Shown here in pieces: positions 1 to 10,823 of a DNA stretch of 64,000 nucleotides. Below the pieces are notes generated by a model that saw nothing but the letters and a program-made list of their open reading frames with translations, had not been told where the DNA came from and made no database searches. Each line of letters starts with the position of its first letter. Within the stretch, counting starts at the first letter, position 1. The stretch is from Anoplolepis gracilipes (lineage: Eukaryota; Arthropoda; Insecta; Hymenoptera; Formicidae), in NCBI RefSeq assembly GCF_047496725.1, contig NC_132979.1, forward strand, positions 11,325,001 to 11,389,000, read 5' to 3'. The position numbers were made by a program, and so were the translations under genes.

Positions 1-50
1 TTTGGCGGTGCCGCTATATTGAACGTGGGTTTTTGAGTGGGTACCAGAGA

Positions 51-65
51 TTAGGTTAGGTTAGG
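51..65 (+). repeat. Three TTAGG units (insect telomere-type repeat)
   Basis: Three perfect tandem TTAGG units are visible. TTAGG is the canonical telomere repeat of most insects, including Hymenoptera. A run this short is an interstitial trace, not a telomere. Confidence 0.6.
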
Positions 66-423
66 TGCCCGTCCCCGCATTAGAAACTTCCTCCGGTCGT
101 TCGCTTCCTAGGAAGGCCACGTTCTGGAGGACTTTGTTTAAGTTTTTTTTTTTTGTTATTATTATTTTTATCCATATTTTTTCCTACGAATTCGCGGGAG
201 AGCGGTCTCACTCGGTGTGGAGCCGCGTTCGCCCGAGGTTTGGCTGTCTACTCCCGGATTTCGCCCGGTGTCCGAGAGGCGCCCCCTGCGTGATGCAGCC
301 GTCGACACGGTCGCTAACACCTTAGCTTGGGGCGGCGAGACAGTAGGCGGAGCGCTCTACAAAGAACGTACAAAGGGCGTACTTAAAGAGACACGTACAG
401 TGCGTTCTGCGTTTATATCTTGC
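66..423. other. GC-richer stretch without a supported gene
   Basis: Short overlapping ORFs exist but show no recognisable domain, and a poly-T tract lies near 140-160. The right part borders a MITE remnant. I see no supported gene. Confidence 0.4.
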
Positions 424-621
424 CGCGCGCCTAGTATCAAGTAACAACTGGGAGGTTTCTTCGCGCCGTGCGCTTATACTGGCATGGATTGGCCGATCTT
501 TATTAATTTATATCTTATTAATTATTGCGAATTTAGCAAAATGATATAAGATTTTTTTGTTCAGTTTAACACGCTCTATCTACCCACGAGAGTTGATTCG
601 CCAATTCGGGGACACCCTATA
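424..621. mobile_element. Half of a foldback MITE (same family as 41338-41786)
   Basis: From the GCGCGCCTAGTATCAAG block at 424 to the GACACCCTATATA end near 621, the sequence parallels the right half of the complete MITE at 41338-41786 (shared CTAGTATCAAGTAACAA, GGGAGG..TTCTT, GATTGGC.GATCT, CAGTTTAA and terminal ACACCCT). No matching left arm is seen upstream, so only one arm survives here. Confidence 0.65.
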
Positions 622-1000
622 TAGATGTATAGAATATAATACTATACATTTATTAAATTAAAGAAAAAGTTTAAAAATTTATTTGTATTTATTATATAAA
701 GATAAAAATAAGTATATAACATTAGATGTACAATGTTATATACATATAATTCTTAAATAATTAAATAAATATTTTGTTTATATTTATTGCACACATTTTG
801 CATGACGATTCCTCCCGCACATGGCTTTGCATGACAATAATTTTGGTCGAACAAAGAAATGCAACAGAATATGAATATATCATTTGATATATATACATAC
901 GGAACATCAATGTGTAATTAACAAAAACAAAACATATAATGCCAATACACGTTAGATCGTCCCTAGCTTTATATATAACATATATAATATAAAATATGAT
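622..1000. other. AT-rich intergenic DNA
   Basis: AT-rich sequence with no domain-bearing ORF. The minus-strand ORFs that cross into 1000-1700 are only complements of a purine-rich strand. Confidence 0.4.
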
Positions 1001-3097
1001 TATAGAATATTGAGGGGGAAAAGATGGTGGACGGAGAGGATGGGTGAAATGTGAGATCTGAGGAGTTTGTGAGATTTTGAGAGGATAGGGAAAGTTGTGA
1101 GGGGAGAGGAAGGGTAGGCGAGAAAGTGAAGGGTCAGTGTCGTCTGGGAAAGTGGAGTAGAGGAGAAGGATAAATGTAGAAGAGAGATATAAGGACGAGA
1201 AAAGTGGAATGAGAAGATGAGAGTGATGACGTCGGAGAATCGGTGAGGTGAAGAAAAGAGAGGCAGAATGGAGCAAGAGGAAAGGGATGGACACTGGAAG
1301 ATGGAAGGATGACGGTGAGGGTGCCAGGAGAGACTTGGGAGAGATGAGACAGAAGAGAAGAGAAAAAGAAAATGGGAAGATGCACAAGAAAGATAAGTGG
1401 AGGTAAGGGGGCGAAAAGGTGAAAGGAGAGGAAGGCGGAGACCCGTCGGTATGGAGACAGCGGTGTGACGGAGCGGAGAGGAGTTCGGAGTACTGATGGC
1501 GAACGGCAAATGGCGGTAAGCAGTAGACTGAACGGTGTAGCGTGGAAAGGACAGCTTATAGATCGATGTCGGCAGGAGGCTGGTCGATATATCGATCCGA
1601 TAGTAGTGAATAGATGAGATAAGGTACAAGTGATAAGAGGTTAAGAGAGGAAATTGGCATATAAGGAAAAGGAAAGACAAGAGTGTGAGAAAAGAGGAAA
1701 GAAAGAGAAAATGAAAAGGAGGAAGAAGGAGCTAAGAGAGATGGAGGAGCTGAGAGGGATAAGGAAGGAGATGGGAGAAATGAAGGAATGTATGACGGAG
1801 TTGTTGGTGGTAGTGAAGAAGATTTGCGGAGAGCTGGAGATTAAGAAGGCGAGTAAAGAAAGAAAAGCGGAGTGCGAGAGGAGTGAAGGGGCGTTGGAGG
1901 AGGAAGAGCAGAGAGGAACGGTGGAGTGGCGAGGGGAAGAGAGAAGCGGTAAGAAGGAGAAGGAGAGAGGGATAGAAGAGAGTGTTGAATCAGGTGATAG
2001 AGGAGAGAAAGGAGGCGAGGGGATGGAAAAGGAGAGGAAGAGGGAAGAGGAAAAAGAAAGAAGAGAGGAAGGGAAGGAAGGAGGGGGAGGCTTGAAGAGG
2101 AGACTGGATCGGGCAAGAGGAAGTGCAAAAGGAAAAGGAGAAAGACGAGGGGGGAACAATGAAGAGGAGGGAGAGATAAAAAGGGGGGGTAAGAAGATGA
2201 TGGGATAGAAAAGGAGAGGAAAGAGAGGCAAGAGAAGGAGAGAAGAGAAGAGGATAGAAAAGATGAAGCATGGTGGAGGGTGACAGAAGAGGATGAAAAG
2301 GACGAGTGAGTGGAAGAGAGGGAAAAGGAGGAGAGAGAGAGAAGAAAGAAAAAGGGGAGAAGATGTTTGGAGGAGGATGGAGGAAAGAGCGGAAAGGGTA
2401 AGAAAGGAGAGGGAACGTAAGGAGATGGAAGGAAGAGAGAAAGAGGGAAGGGAGGAAGAGGAGAGAAGAAAGAAGAGAGAGAGGAATGTGATGTGGAGAG
2501 GAAGAGGGTTCGGATAAGAAGGAAAGGAGGAGTATTGTGGAAGGCATTGTAAAGAGGGAAATAGGTAGGACGGTAAGGATGAAGTGGGTAGAGGAAAGAA
2601 GAAAGGAGGACGGAACATGGATGATATTAACGGAGATTGAGAAGAAGGAAGACAGAGAAGAGATGCTAGAGAAGGAAGGGGAGATTAGAAGGAATTGGGA
2701 AGTGAGAGTAGACGAGGATCTGACGCTGGAGGAGAGGAAGACGAGATCGAGGATCGGGGAGGCAGCGAGAAGAGAGAGAGCAAGAGGCAGAAAAGTGGTG
2801 GCAACGTGTAGGGAATTGAGAGTAGATGGGAGGAGGTGGAGATGAGTAGAAGAGGAAAGGAGATGGGAGACAGAGGATGGAGAAGAGTGAGAGGAGAGAG
2901 GAAAAGGAGAGAAGGAGAGGGAAGGAGGCGGAAAGGAAGAAAGAAAAGATAAAGGGCAAGAGATAAAAGGATGGAGCAGAAGGAAAGAGGGAGGGGAGAG
3001 GAGAGAAGAGAGAAGAAGAGGATGACTGAGAGGAAGAGAGAAGAAGAGGATGACTGAGAGGAAGAGAGAAAGGATAAAGAGCCAGAGGTGAAGGCGT
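1000..3097 (+). pseudogene. LINE ORF1-like remnant in a purine-rich tract
   Basis: The plus strand is extremely rich in G and A for about 2 kb, giving Lys/Glu/Arg-rich ORFs (1654-2208, 2293-2517, 2537-2845). The last reads as a compact domain with the motifs VDEDLTLEER and RIGEAARRERARG. These resemble the RRM-like ORF1 domain of ant and other insect non-LTR retrotransposons, following a long charged coiled-coil segment. Frame changes between the ORFs suggest decay. It faces away from the LINE reverse transcriptase to its right (minus strand), so the two are probably different insertions. The family assignment comes from memory of similar insect repeats and is tentative. Confidence 0.45.
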
Positions 3098-5170
3098 GAG
3101 GATTGATTGATTGATTGATCTTTATTAGCTTTCTCAGCTATTTGTAGAACATAAAATTACATATTTAAATTACATTATTATATTATATATATATTCCTTT
3201 AACCTACGCTTAAATGATTCAATTTTTTCACTACTCTTTGTTTCGGCTGGTAACGCGTTATACATTTTCACTCTTTCGTAGAACATACTCTTTTGCGCGC
3301 TTCTTGTTCTACGAAGTTGTATTGCAATGTCCCCGGCTTGTCGTGTTTGTCTTTTACTCTCATTTCCTACTATTTCTATTCTATTTCTTAATTGATTTGA
3401 TAACATATTTTTTAAAATCTTAAAAATAAATATGCACACGTTATAATATAGCCTCTGTCTTACAGACATGAACTGCAACGTTTGCAGCATGTGTTCCACT
3501 TTGGTATATCTATCACATTGCAATATAACTCTCATGGCTCGATTTTGCGCTATCTGTAATTTATCCAGCTGTGTTTCCCCCATATCTATTAACAACGTTG
3601 CACAGTATTCAAAGTGAGGCAATAATTGATTTATATACAATGCACTTGATATACATTGATATAAATTTACTTATTCTATTTAAAAAACTTGTTTTTTTTT
3701 CCTATTTTTTTTTAACATGTAATCACAGTGGTCTTTAAATCGGAGTCTATCATCAATAATTATACCCAGGTATTTAACTGTTTCTACTCGCTATCTCAGT
3801 TCCATCCAAACATTTCAACGCAATATTTCCTTTCAGTTCTTTCCTTATACTCCTGACTATCATGTATTTAGTTTTTCCTGCGTTCATTTTCAATTTATTT
3901 ACATTCATCCATTTTTCTACTATTCTAAATACCATATTCATTTTATTCTCTAATTCCGCACTGCTTACTCCATTTACATATATTAATGTATCATCTGCAA
4001 ACATTTTTATATTACATTTTTTCGGGCAGATTTTAACTATATTATTTATATATACAATAAATAATAAAGGCCCTAAAACTGATCCTTGTGGCACGCCATA
4101 TTCTGTGTCAATCAGTTTTGACCATTTATTATTGAAACGGACCTGTTGTGTCCTATTATTTAAATACGATTTTAACTATTTTAGTACCATTCCTCTAATT
4201 TTGTATTGATATAATTTCTCTATTAATCTTTCTCTATCTATTGTTTCGAATACTCGTTTAAGATCCATAAAAATTACCCCTACCATTTTTCTCTCACTAA
4301 CTATCAATTTCCATTCGTCGATAACAGTTTGAATCGCCGTTTCACACGAATACGATCTTCTAAAGCCCGATTGATGTTCCGTTATAATATCATTAGATTC
4401 AAGGTACATTTCAATTTGTTTTTTACTACTAATTCTAATACTTTTTCGAAATTTGGTAACATATCAATAGGCCTATATTCACTTGCTTTTTTAGCTTTTT
4501 CTAGTTTTGGTATCGGTATTGTTGTCGATGTTTTCCAACTCTCTGGAAAACAACCTTCTTTCAAAGAATTATTTATCAGATCGACAAACTCTTCTTTTAT
4601 TACGCAAGATGTTACTTTAAGTATGTCACTAGTTATTTCCTCTTCCGTACCTCTTTTTTTGGCATGCCCGTAACAATTTCCTCTAAATCTTCCATTTTAA
4701 TCATTTCAAACTTTTCTATAATATTATAATTGTTTTCAATAATATAAATAGTTCTCTTACTCCCCGGACTTCCACTCGTACCTGCACTTGTAAGGTTTTC
4801 ACTATTTATAGATTTTACAATATTATTATAATAATACTATGAATATAATACATATTAAATTTATCAGCTATATTGCACTCATTTATGTCTCCTAATATTT
4901 CAAAATCTACATCTTCTCTTTCTTTTCCATGCATTGGCTCACCTCTAATTATTTCTTTTAAAGTTTTCCACATTTTTGTCGGATTATTCTTATTACAATC
5001 TGTCATATTTTCATAATATTTTTTCTTTTCTCTAATTAATTTGACTACTGCATTTCTTTCACTTTTGAATTGCATCCAATTTTGCTGCGTATCATTGAAC
5101 AAAGCGTTATTGTATGCTACATCCCTTCTATCAGATGCTACTCTTAAGTAGTGATATAGCAGGGTTTCTA
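3098..5170 (-). pseudogene. Non-LTR retrotransposon (LINE, Jockey/CR1-like) reverse transcriptase, degenerate
   Basis: Reading the minus strand from about 5170 to 3170, successive frames give an endonuclease-RT linker, then RT blocks: PESWKTSTTIPIPK with YRPI (4382-4564), HQSGFRRSYSCETA and IFMDLKRVFETI (4176-4409), PQGSVLGPLLFIVYINN and MFADDTLIY (3774-4094), and a C-terminal thumb/tail (3170-3640). The catalytic ADD is present, but at least four frame or stop breaks separate the blocks. The 3' end (plus 3098-3116) is a GATT/AATC microsatellite, typical of CR1/Jockey-type tails. No endonuclease domain is seen, so it is 5'-truncated, abutting the Polinton A terminal repeat at about 5170. Confidence 0.85.
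3100..3118. repeat. (GATT)n tail of the LINE
   Basis: Four to five units of ATTG/AATC mark the 3' terminus of the minus-strand LINE, as in CR1/Jockey-like elements that end in short tandem repeats. Confidence 0.6.
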
Positions 5171-6010
5171 ACTCAGGAGCTCGAGGGGAGTGCGGGGACG
5201 GGGAGGAACCGCGGGCGCGGGGGGATGACGTCACGCAGGTCCGCGGCGCGGTTTGTAGACGAGGGGTACGCGGAGAGGGGGAGAGGTCCGCGACACAGCT
5301 GTAGGTCCGCGGCGCGGTTTGTAGACGAGGGGTACGCGGGGAGGGAGAGAGGTCCGCGATACAGCTGTAGGTTCACAGCGCGGTTTGTAGACGAGAGGTA
5401 CGCGGGGAAGGGGAGAGGTCCGCGACACAGCCGCAGGTCCGCGGCGCAGTTTGTAGACGAGGGGACAGCGGAAAGGAGGGAGAGATCCGCGACACAGTCG
5501 GTAGACGAGGGGACAGCGGAGAGGAGAGAGGTCCGCGACGCGGCCGGTAGACGAGGGGTTTGCGGAGAGGGAAGAGAGGTTCGCGGTGTAACCGATGAGT
5601 CCGCAAGTAGGGAGATGGATAGAGAGAGACGGCGCGATAGACGTTCGCAACGCGGTAGAGAGAGACGGCGCAATAGGCGTTCGCAACGCGGTAGACGGAG
5701 ACGCGTGGTATAGGATAGGATAAGGAGAGCGCTATGAGCATTGTACATAGCGTAGGACAATGAGAGCATGATGGTGGGAAAAGGAGAAGAGTACAATAGA
5801 ATGATAGTGTGAGAGAGAAAGAAGGAGGATGAGGGGAAAGGATAGCGGGAGCGTGATAAGATGGAGGCTAAGGCGTACGCGAGAACGCAGAGAATTTTTG
5901 TATGTTAAGTTTTTTTTTTATAATATTAAATTTTTTATATATTATTATTATATATATATATTAAATATGAGGATGAAGGATGGAATAGATAAAGAAGGCG
6001 CAAAACACAA
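5170..6010. repeat. Left terminal repeat region of Polinton copy A, with minisatellite
   Basis: 5620-6010 matches the inner part of the Polinton B terminal repeats (27240-27440, and the reverse complement of 51470-51880): a purine-rich stretch, TTTTTGTATGTTAAG, and a GAAGGATG..ATAGAT.AAGAAGGCGCAAA block. 5200-5700 is a minisatellite: about six imperfect units of roughly 60 bp (GGTTTGTAGACGAGGGG..GCGG) and 36-bp units (GTTCGCAACGCGGTAGAGA). The outer 600 bp of the B repeat is missing here, so A is truncated on the left, next to the LINE. ORFs across the minisatellite are repeat artefacts. Confidence 0.75.
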
Positions 6011-6252
6011 TACACATATTTATCATAAACATAATTTTTATTCATAAAAGTGTGTGTATACATATAGATGTGTGTGCGTTTTAAAAATAAAAATATAAAA
6101 AGATATAAAATATAATATAAAAATGTAAAATATAATATAAAAGATATAAAATATAAAAATATATAAAAAAGATATAAAATATAAAATATAAAATATAAAA
6201 TCTAATTATATAAAATTGAAAAATATAAAAAAGAAAATATAAAACTTAAAAA
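6011..6252. other. Low-complexity ATAAAATATA repeats
   Basis: Short AT tandem repeats (ATATAAAATATAAAA-like) between the terminal repeat and the small spliced gene. No gene is seen. Confidence 0.6.
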
Positions 6253-6956
6253 CTAAAAATCTGTAGGCGCCAGGTGGAGGAGGACCTCGCAACGGCTACG
6301 TCTGTAACAGAAAAGAAAATGAACATTTTTATTAGTATTTTTTAAAAAATCTTTAAAATTTGAGCATACTTACATTACGAGGGGCTCCTCTCCGAACAGC
6401 CTGCGGAGACAGAAAATGTCCACGTACAGGTAAGGGAAGAACCCGTCTAAGAGGCGAGCACGGGGGCCATCGCCCCACAAATCCTCATATTCCGCATATT
6501 CGTGGTGGAATTTCCGCACGCGACGCACCTCTTTCATGTGTGCGATATTGATATACCCCGGGATGAGGTTGTGGTAACATAGATATTCCTGTAAAAGAAA
6601 AAAAACGTATAAATATATTATAAATAAAAAAAAGCGTATAAAATAATAATAATAATAAAAATTACTTACATCACCAAGTGGGATGTGGTAGTACCGATAT
6701 TGGTAATACTGTAAAAGATAAAAACGCATAAATATAAATATAAATATAAATATATTATAAATAAAAAAAGCGTATAAAAATAATAATAAAAACTACTTAC
6801 ATCCTCGAACAGTACATCCAACAACGCTCGGAATAGATCGCGGGCCAAATTCTTAACTCAGCGAAGTGCACTTCGTCTGCCAACCCCTTCAGAAAGCTGA
6901 AGGCGACGGTATCCCGTCTCGAACATAGCGTCGAGAAATGACATAATGCTCGACAT
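6253..6956 (-). pseudogene. Small spliced Polinton gene, copy A (frameshifted first exon)
   Basis: Four exons can be read on the minus strand: 6956-6801, 6708-6671, 6588-6374 and 6301-6253. Each junction has GTAAGT-like donors and CAG acceptors. Exon 1 begins MSSIMSFLDAMFETGYRRL, matching the B copy. A frameshift then gives a stop (..RRSALR) before the conserved ARDLFRALLDVLFED segment just upstream of the donor. Exon 3 holds IPGYINIAHMKEVRRV and LRRLFGEEPLVM. The last exon ends APTDF. No known family is recognised. Conserved splicing and position in both copies argue that it is a real Polinton gene. The extra exon at 6671-6708 has no counterpart in B. Confidence 0.7.
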
Positions 6957-7724
6957 TTTAAAATCTTCACAAAAGAACTTCACTTTACTGGATCACTGTC
7001 TGATACTTTATGCTAGCTCCAGCGAGAGCTAGGTAACGTCTCGGTGAAAAAAATGGGTAGGGGATGTGCATGACATAAGAGTTAGCAACAAATGCTTACT
7101 TTTTATAGCTGATAAAGAATTAAAAGCTGACGCGGACTGTCGCTCCACACAGTATTCATACAGATAATTATAATTAAATAGCGACACAATCAAATAAGCA
7201 TCAGACATCTATTGAAACATTGATCAACATGGATCTAAACATTGATCAACATCGATCTAAACATGTTTGAACCTTATTATACATTAAATAAATATCTTAA
7301 TATCATGACTTGAAATATAATACCAGATGCAGCTGCACCATGAAATGTAATATTCACCACACAGATGTATACATGGCTAAGAGATATAATACTTGCTACA
7401 GATCGATCCAACCACTATCATACACCAAATAAACATCTATCGAACCGCGAGGAACATCTATCGAACCATGTTTGAACCACTATCGTACATCAAACGAACG
7501 TCGATCAACATCAAACGAACGTCGATCAACATCAAGCGAACCATAAACGACATGAATTTTGATATTTTTTCGCGTTTAAAGATGTCAAATATTCCACGTC
7601 TATTGTCTGCTAAAATGCAGACTAATAGAAAAATGCATCACGTACTGTAATATAATACATGCTACAAGGAGAGAATAAAAAAAAGATAATAATAATAACA
7701 TATATGTATTGTAACAATAGTTTA
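6957..7724. other. Intergenic region upstream of the small spliced gene, with short repeats
   Basis: The first 100 bases resemble the upstream of the B copy (28124-28235) and are the likely promoter of the spliced gene. 7200-7560 contains many short direct repeats of the CGATCAACAT / CGAACCAT type, including three units of about 21 bp (CATCAAACGAACGTCGATCAA) at 7488-7543. No coding potential is supported. Confidence 0.5.
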
Positions 7725-8241
7725 TTATAAATATGGATTGATCGAACCTTTATGATGATTCGACCACCAATTGAATAATTTAAATACATTTTGTAAAGTA
7801 CAATTTCGTACATGTCTATCGCAACGCAGAGTAGCATCTAATTTATCTAAAGTAGGAACGTCATCATAGTCGTTATCCAATGTCTCTAATAAGACCGATT
7901 CTCTCATCGTCTTCCAGTAAATTTGCCAACCATTCTTGTTTTTCATGTTCTTTGACATACACTCGAGAAGATGCATCTTTCAACATCACGGCGTCAGTGA
8001 TTAAACGTTTGGCCCTGTAGTACGAAATGTTTCCATCTTCCCATTGCAGATTGTGATGTTTTCCAATTAACCATGCAACTTGAGATCTCTCAGATCTCGT
8101 GAGCAAACGGAATGGTGTAAGATTCATAAAAATATAATGAGAGAGTACAGAGCTCTTTGTCAGAATCGCAATTTCTTTCACGATAAACTTTCCTCCAACG
8201 ATAAATCCTTGCAGATCCACAAACGTTGGCACAACTATAAT
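7725..8241 (-). pseudogene. Conserved Polinton protein with HHNLQWEDG motif, copy A
   Basis: Minus-strand reading gives PTFVDLQGFIV near the N-terminus, SHYIF, the conserved KHHNLQWEDG motif in the middle, VYVKEHEKQEWLANLLEDD, and a C-terminal half in another frame (YDDVPTLDKLDATL..SINPYL). The B copy (29267-29787) has the same layout. The codon at the conserved start is ATA here and ATG in B. A frameshift near 7890 splits the gene. About 170 residues in total. I do not recognise a named family. The pattern recurs in insect Polintons as a gene near the capsid block, and its function is unknown. Confidence 0.65.
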
Positions 8242-8347
8242 GAAATGATATTGGCGAGAACTACGACGGACGACTAATGTCGATCATCGAGTATTGCTAG
8301 TTTTATAATGTTATAATGTTATAACATTGGAGGCGATTATTCCTGAT

Positions 8348-9546
8348 TCATGTAATTTTGCGGATACATTTGTGTGGTTATATTCGATAATGCGATCGTG
8401 CAAGATGAGGCAATATACGGTAGTATTTGCGGGCTTCTAGCTTACATTCAAATTCTATTCTTACGTCCACGGTAGCATTTTTGACAGACTCGTTTTGTCG
8501 CGAGCAGTCAAGACCGTGAGAGGACCGCACTCTAGAAATTTTAGCATGGTAAATAATACATTATCATTATTGCATCCGTAATAATCCGATTTACGAAAAC
8601 GCGCATATATGTCGAATAGGATAGTGTATCTCTTTTTATCAAAATCCAAATTTAAATCATCATACGGATAAAAATCAGAGTTTAGATAGAGTTTAACGTT
8701 AGTCAACTTGCAGTCGTCGAATTTGGTAATATCTTTCGACGCGACATTTTTTCTGTCATCAGTCTGTAGTGTAAAGATTACGTATCGCGGTTTCTCGAGC
8801 TGAGAGGCAGTTTTCACAGTCTACGAATGCTTGATCGTACTGTGTAGCAAAGGAAATTCGTATAGATCCCATGAACGGAAACTCATGTTCAAGTATCTAC
8901 CACTCTCCAACGCTCGTAGCAAGGACAGTTTACTAATTTCGTTCAATATTACGTGAGGCATACGCCATTGTATTTTGTGTAATTCAATCTCAGCTTCAGC
9001 AGCCTGAGCTCCAAATAGACAATTGTTGTCGTTGCGTGAACGTATTACAATCAATTCATGACGAGCGTTAATCACAACGCGCTTATAATCCTTGCAAAAT
9101 CCAAGCAACATGTTGAGCGGCACGCAAAAATTGAAGTAACCTTCGCCACCATTATTTGCAACTATATTCCATGCAGCGTTGTGTAAGATTTTACTTCTCT
9201 CGTGTGTAAGAGAAATGTAGTTTTTAATCGTGCAAGTTATTCCAACGTTTCTGTTGCGATCAATTTTCACACCGTTGAGTTCATATCGAAGTTCATCAAA
9301 CATGAATGCAACGCAATTATTTCCCAATATCATTAGTTCATTCTTTTTCCTTATCGTCAATTTTCCTTCGACGTAAAGGAAGCTTTCGCACGGCAACGTG
9401 TACAAATCCTGATGCTGTATAGGTATCCGTATCTCATCGCTAAATCCAAGTGTTGTATTTGCGTATGGATTGTACGTATGAGTTTCAATCTTTACTATAC
9501 GGTCGTCAAAGATCGGTTCGCTTCCAATGTTCAAAATGCCAATCAT
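8348..9546 (-). pseudogene. Polinton major capsid protein (double jelly-roll type), copy A
   Basis: The product forms the icosahedral shell (hexon-like). The start at 9546 (MIGILN) is chosen because the B copy starts the same way (MTDILN). It is followed by EPIFDDRIVKIETHTYNPYA, an EIRIPIQ segment, LPCESFLYVEGKL, a Cys/Val-rich strand region and a PHVILNEISKLSLLRALE segment. At about 8821 a Trp codon present in B is a TAG stop here. Reading resumes immediately (TASQLEKPRYVIF), and another frameshift lies near 8490. The gene sits directly after a tiny gene and the penton-like gene, the usual Polinton capsid cluster. Identification rests on gene order and similarity to Polinton MCPs recalled from the family. 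Confidence 0.75.
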
Positions 9547-9550
9547 TCTT

Positions 9551-9736
9551 TCAATTATTTCGTACGACAAATCCCAAAGACTTTAAAAATTCACAATTCA
9601 ACGCGCTGAGCTTCTTTTTAGTGTAACCAGACACCGCTTGCCTCCTCGCAAAAGTATTGTCCCTCGTAAAGATATTGTTTCTCGCGTGCTCCGTTTCATT
9701 CAACACAAGTATACTGTTTTTGACGTCGTCGTACGT
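9551..9736 (-). pseudogene. Tiny gene between minor and major capsid genes, copy A
   Basis: A short frame ending KKLSALNCEFLKSLGFVVRNN stops 4 bases before the MCP start. The equivalent frame in B begins with ATG inside the 3' end of the minor capsid gene. In A that codon is ACG, so the start is lost. The basic KKKL.A.N..FL.SLG pattern is conserved between copies. Product about 60-67 residues, function unknown. It could be a small virion or scaffold protein, but nothing in the sequence proves this. Confidence 0.5.
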
Positions 9737-10420
9737 GCAATCGTACGGTAATTTCCTCTCCTCGAAAATCGAGCAATCGACCCTCCTGATCCACAACACG
9801 TATCGTTAAATTAGTAATGCTTTGCACGACGATCGGTAGATAAATGATTTGCGTGGGTGTTTCCGATATCTTATATCCCGGTGGTACGCTCGGAGAAAAT
9901 TCATGTATCGTGTGTACGCGCTTACTATTGCTATATGCACCAGCGGTCACACTGCATTCTATACGAATAATGTTTACGTTAATAATATTTATCGGCACAT
10001 CTGATTCGTACCATTTCCGCGACTGCAATACACGAGAATCCCAACAACGATCCTATGTTGTTGGGCTTATTAAAATCTGCATTTAATTTCACTTTTCAAC
10101 GTATTATGATTAGCGCGAATCACTATTGGATATTTCTTATCATTGTTATTAACAATGTTGTGGGAATCGTATTGTAAAATTGCATGCGTTAGATATTCAT
10201 TTATACCATGCAATTTGTACGATCCTTCGGGAATCGTAATTTCCTTGTCGTCGTTGTCAAAGTAAAATTTATTATTCGAGGAATTCACATTCGGTATCGT
10301 ATGATAAATTTCAAAATCCGTTAAACCAAGTTCGTAATCATCATCGTTCAAATCTATGGCTGGAAAGTAGCTTACGGCAAGAACCCTACTCTTACCAGTC
10401 AACGTAAGTGTCAGTGACAT
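9696..10420 (-). pseudogene. Polinton minor capsid (penton-like, single jelly-roll) protein, copy A
   Basis: Starts MSLTLTLTGKSRVLAV and runs through YELGLTDFEIYHTIPNVNSS, ITIPEGSYKL, WYESDVPINIINVNIIRIEC, HTIHEFSPSVPPGYKISETP and a VVDQEGRLLDFRGEEITVRL tail. This is the usual pattern of the insect Polinton/adintovirus penton-like gene, whose product occupies capsid vertices. Two frame breaks (near 10072 and 10030) interrupt it relative to the B copy. It lies upstream of the MCP, and its 3' end overlaps the tiny gene. Confidence 0.75.
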
Positions 10421-10449
10421 GTCGAATACTGAGTCACGACAGTAGAGTG

Positions 10450-10821
10450 TCAGGCTTTAAATTTAATCATTTGAAGAAATTGTAGACACAATTGTCCGCA
10501 AATACTCTGATTATAATTTTGATAAGACGCATGATTATATTCAATTTTTGTTACATTCTGTCCAAAATATTGCACCAATTCCTCGGGCGGTCGAAAATTT
10601 CCAAAACTGTCAAAATACACAACATTATCTTCCCTCTTTGCGTATGCTACCCAATGAGTACCAGGGTCCTCAATGTCGTCCAAATTGACAATGCAGCTCT
10701 CGTTTTGTCGCACACCGCTTATCGGTAAATTATTGCGCATGAAAACGCCTCTAAAGAAAAGTATGCGCATATGTTTTGCAAGTTGTTTCAATTGTACGTT
10801 AGTTATTACACCCGCAGGCAT
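10450..10821 (-). CDS. Adenain-like cysteine protease (Polinton maturation protease), copy A
   Basis: An intact 123-residue ORF. THWVAYAKR supplies the catalytic His, YFDSFG the acidic residue, and NQSICGQLCLQFL the Gln and nucleophilic Cys of the adenovirus protease (C5) fold. The length is short compared with adenain (about 200) but normal for Polinton proteases. The enzyme would cleave capsid precursors during virion maturation. It lies 3 bases downstream of the PLA2/pX-like gene on the same strand. It is one of very few genes undamaged in both copies. Confidence 0.88.
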   Translation of the reverse strand: MPAGVITNVQLKQLAKHMRILFFRGVFMRNNLPISGVRQNESCIVNLDDIEDPGTHWVAYAKREDNVVYFDSFGNFRPPEELVQYFGQNVTKIEYNHASYQNYNQSICGQLCLQFLQMIKFKA

Positions 10822-10823
10822 TT

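Noticed and set aside
51..65. True telomere or chromosome end
   Set aside because: Only three TTAGG units, followed by unrelated sequence and then kilobases of other elements.
761..2959. Long minus-strand ORFs rich in Ser, Leu, Pro and Phe (for example 1641-2618)
   Set aside because: They are complements of the purine-rich plus strand, with low-complexity composition and no domain.
5114..5796. Several ORFs of 120-207 residues in both strands of the terminal repeat
   Set aside because: They follow the minisatellite period in every frame and have no conservation in the B terminal repeats.
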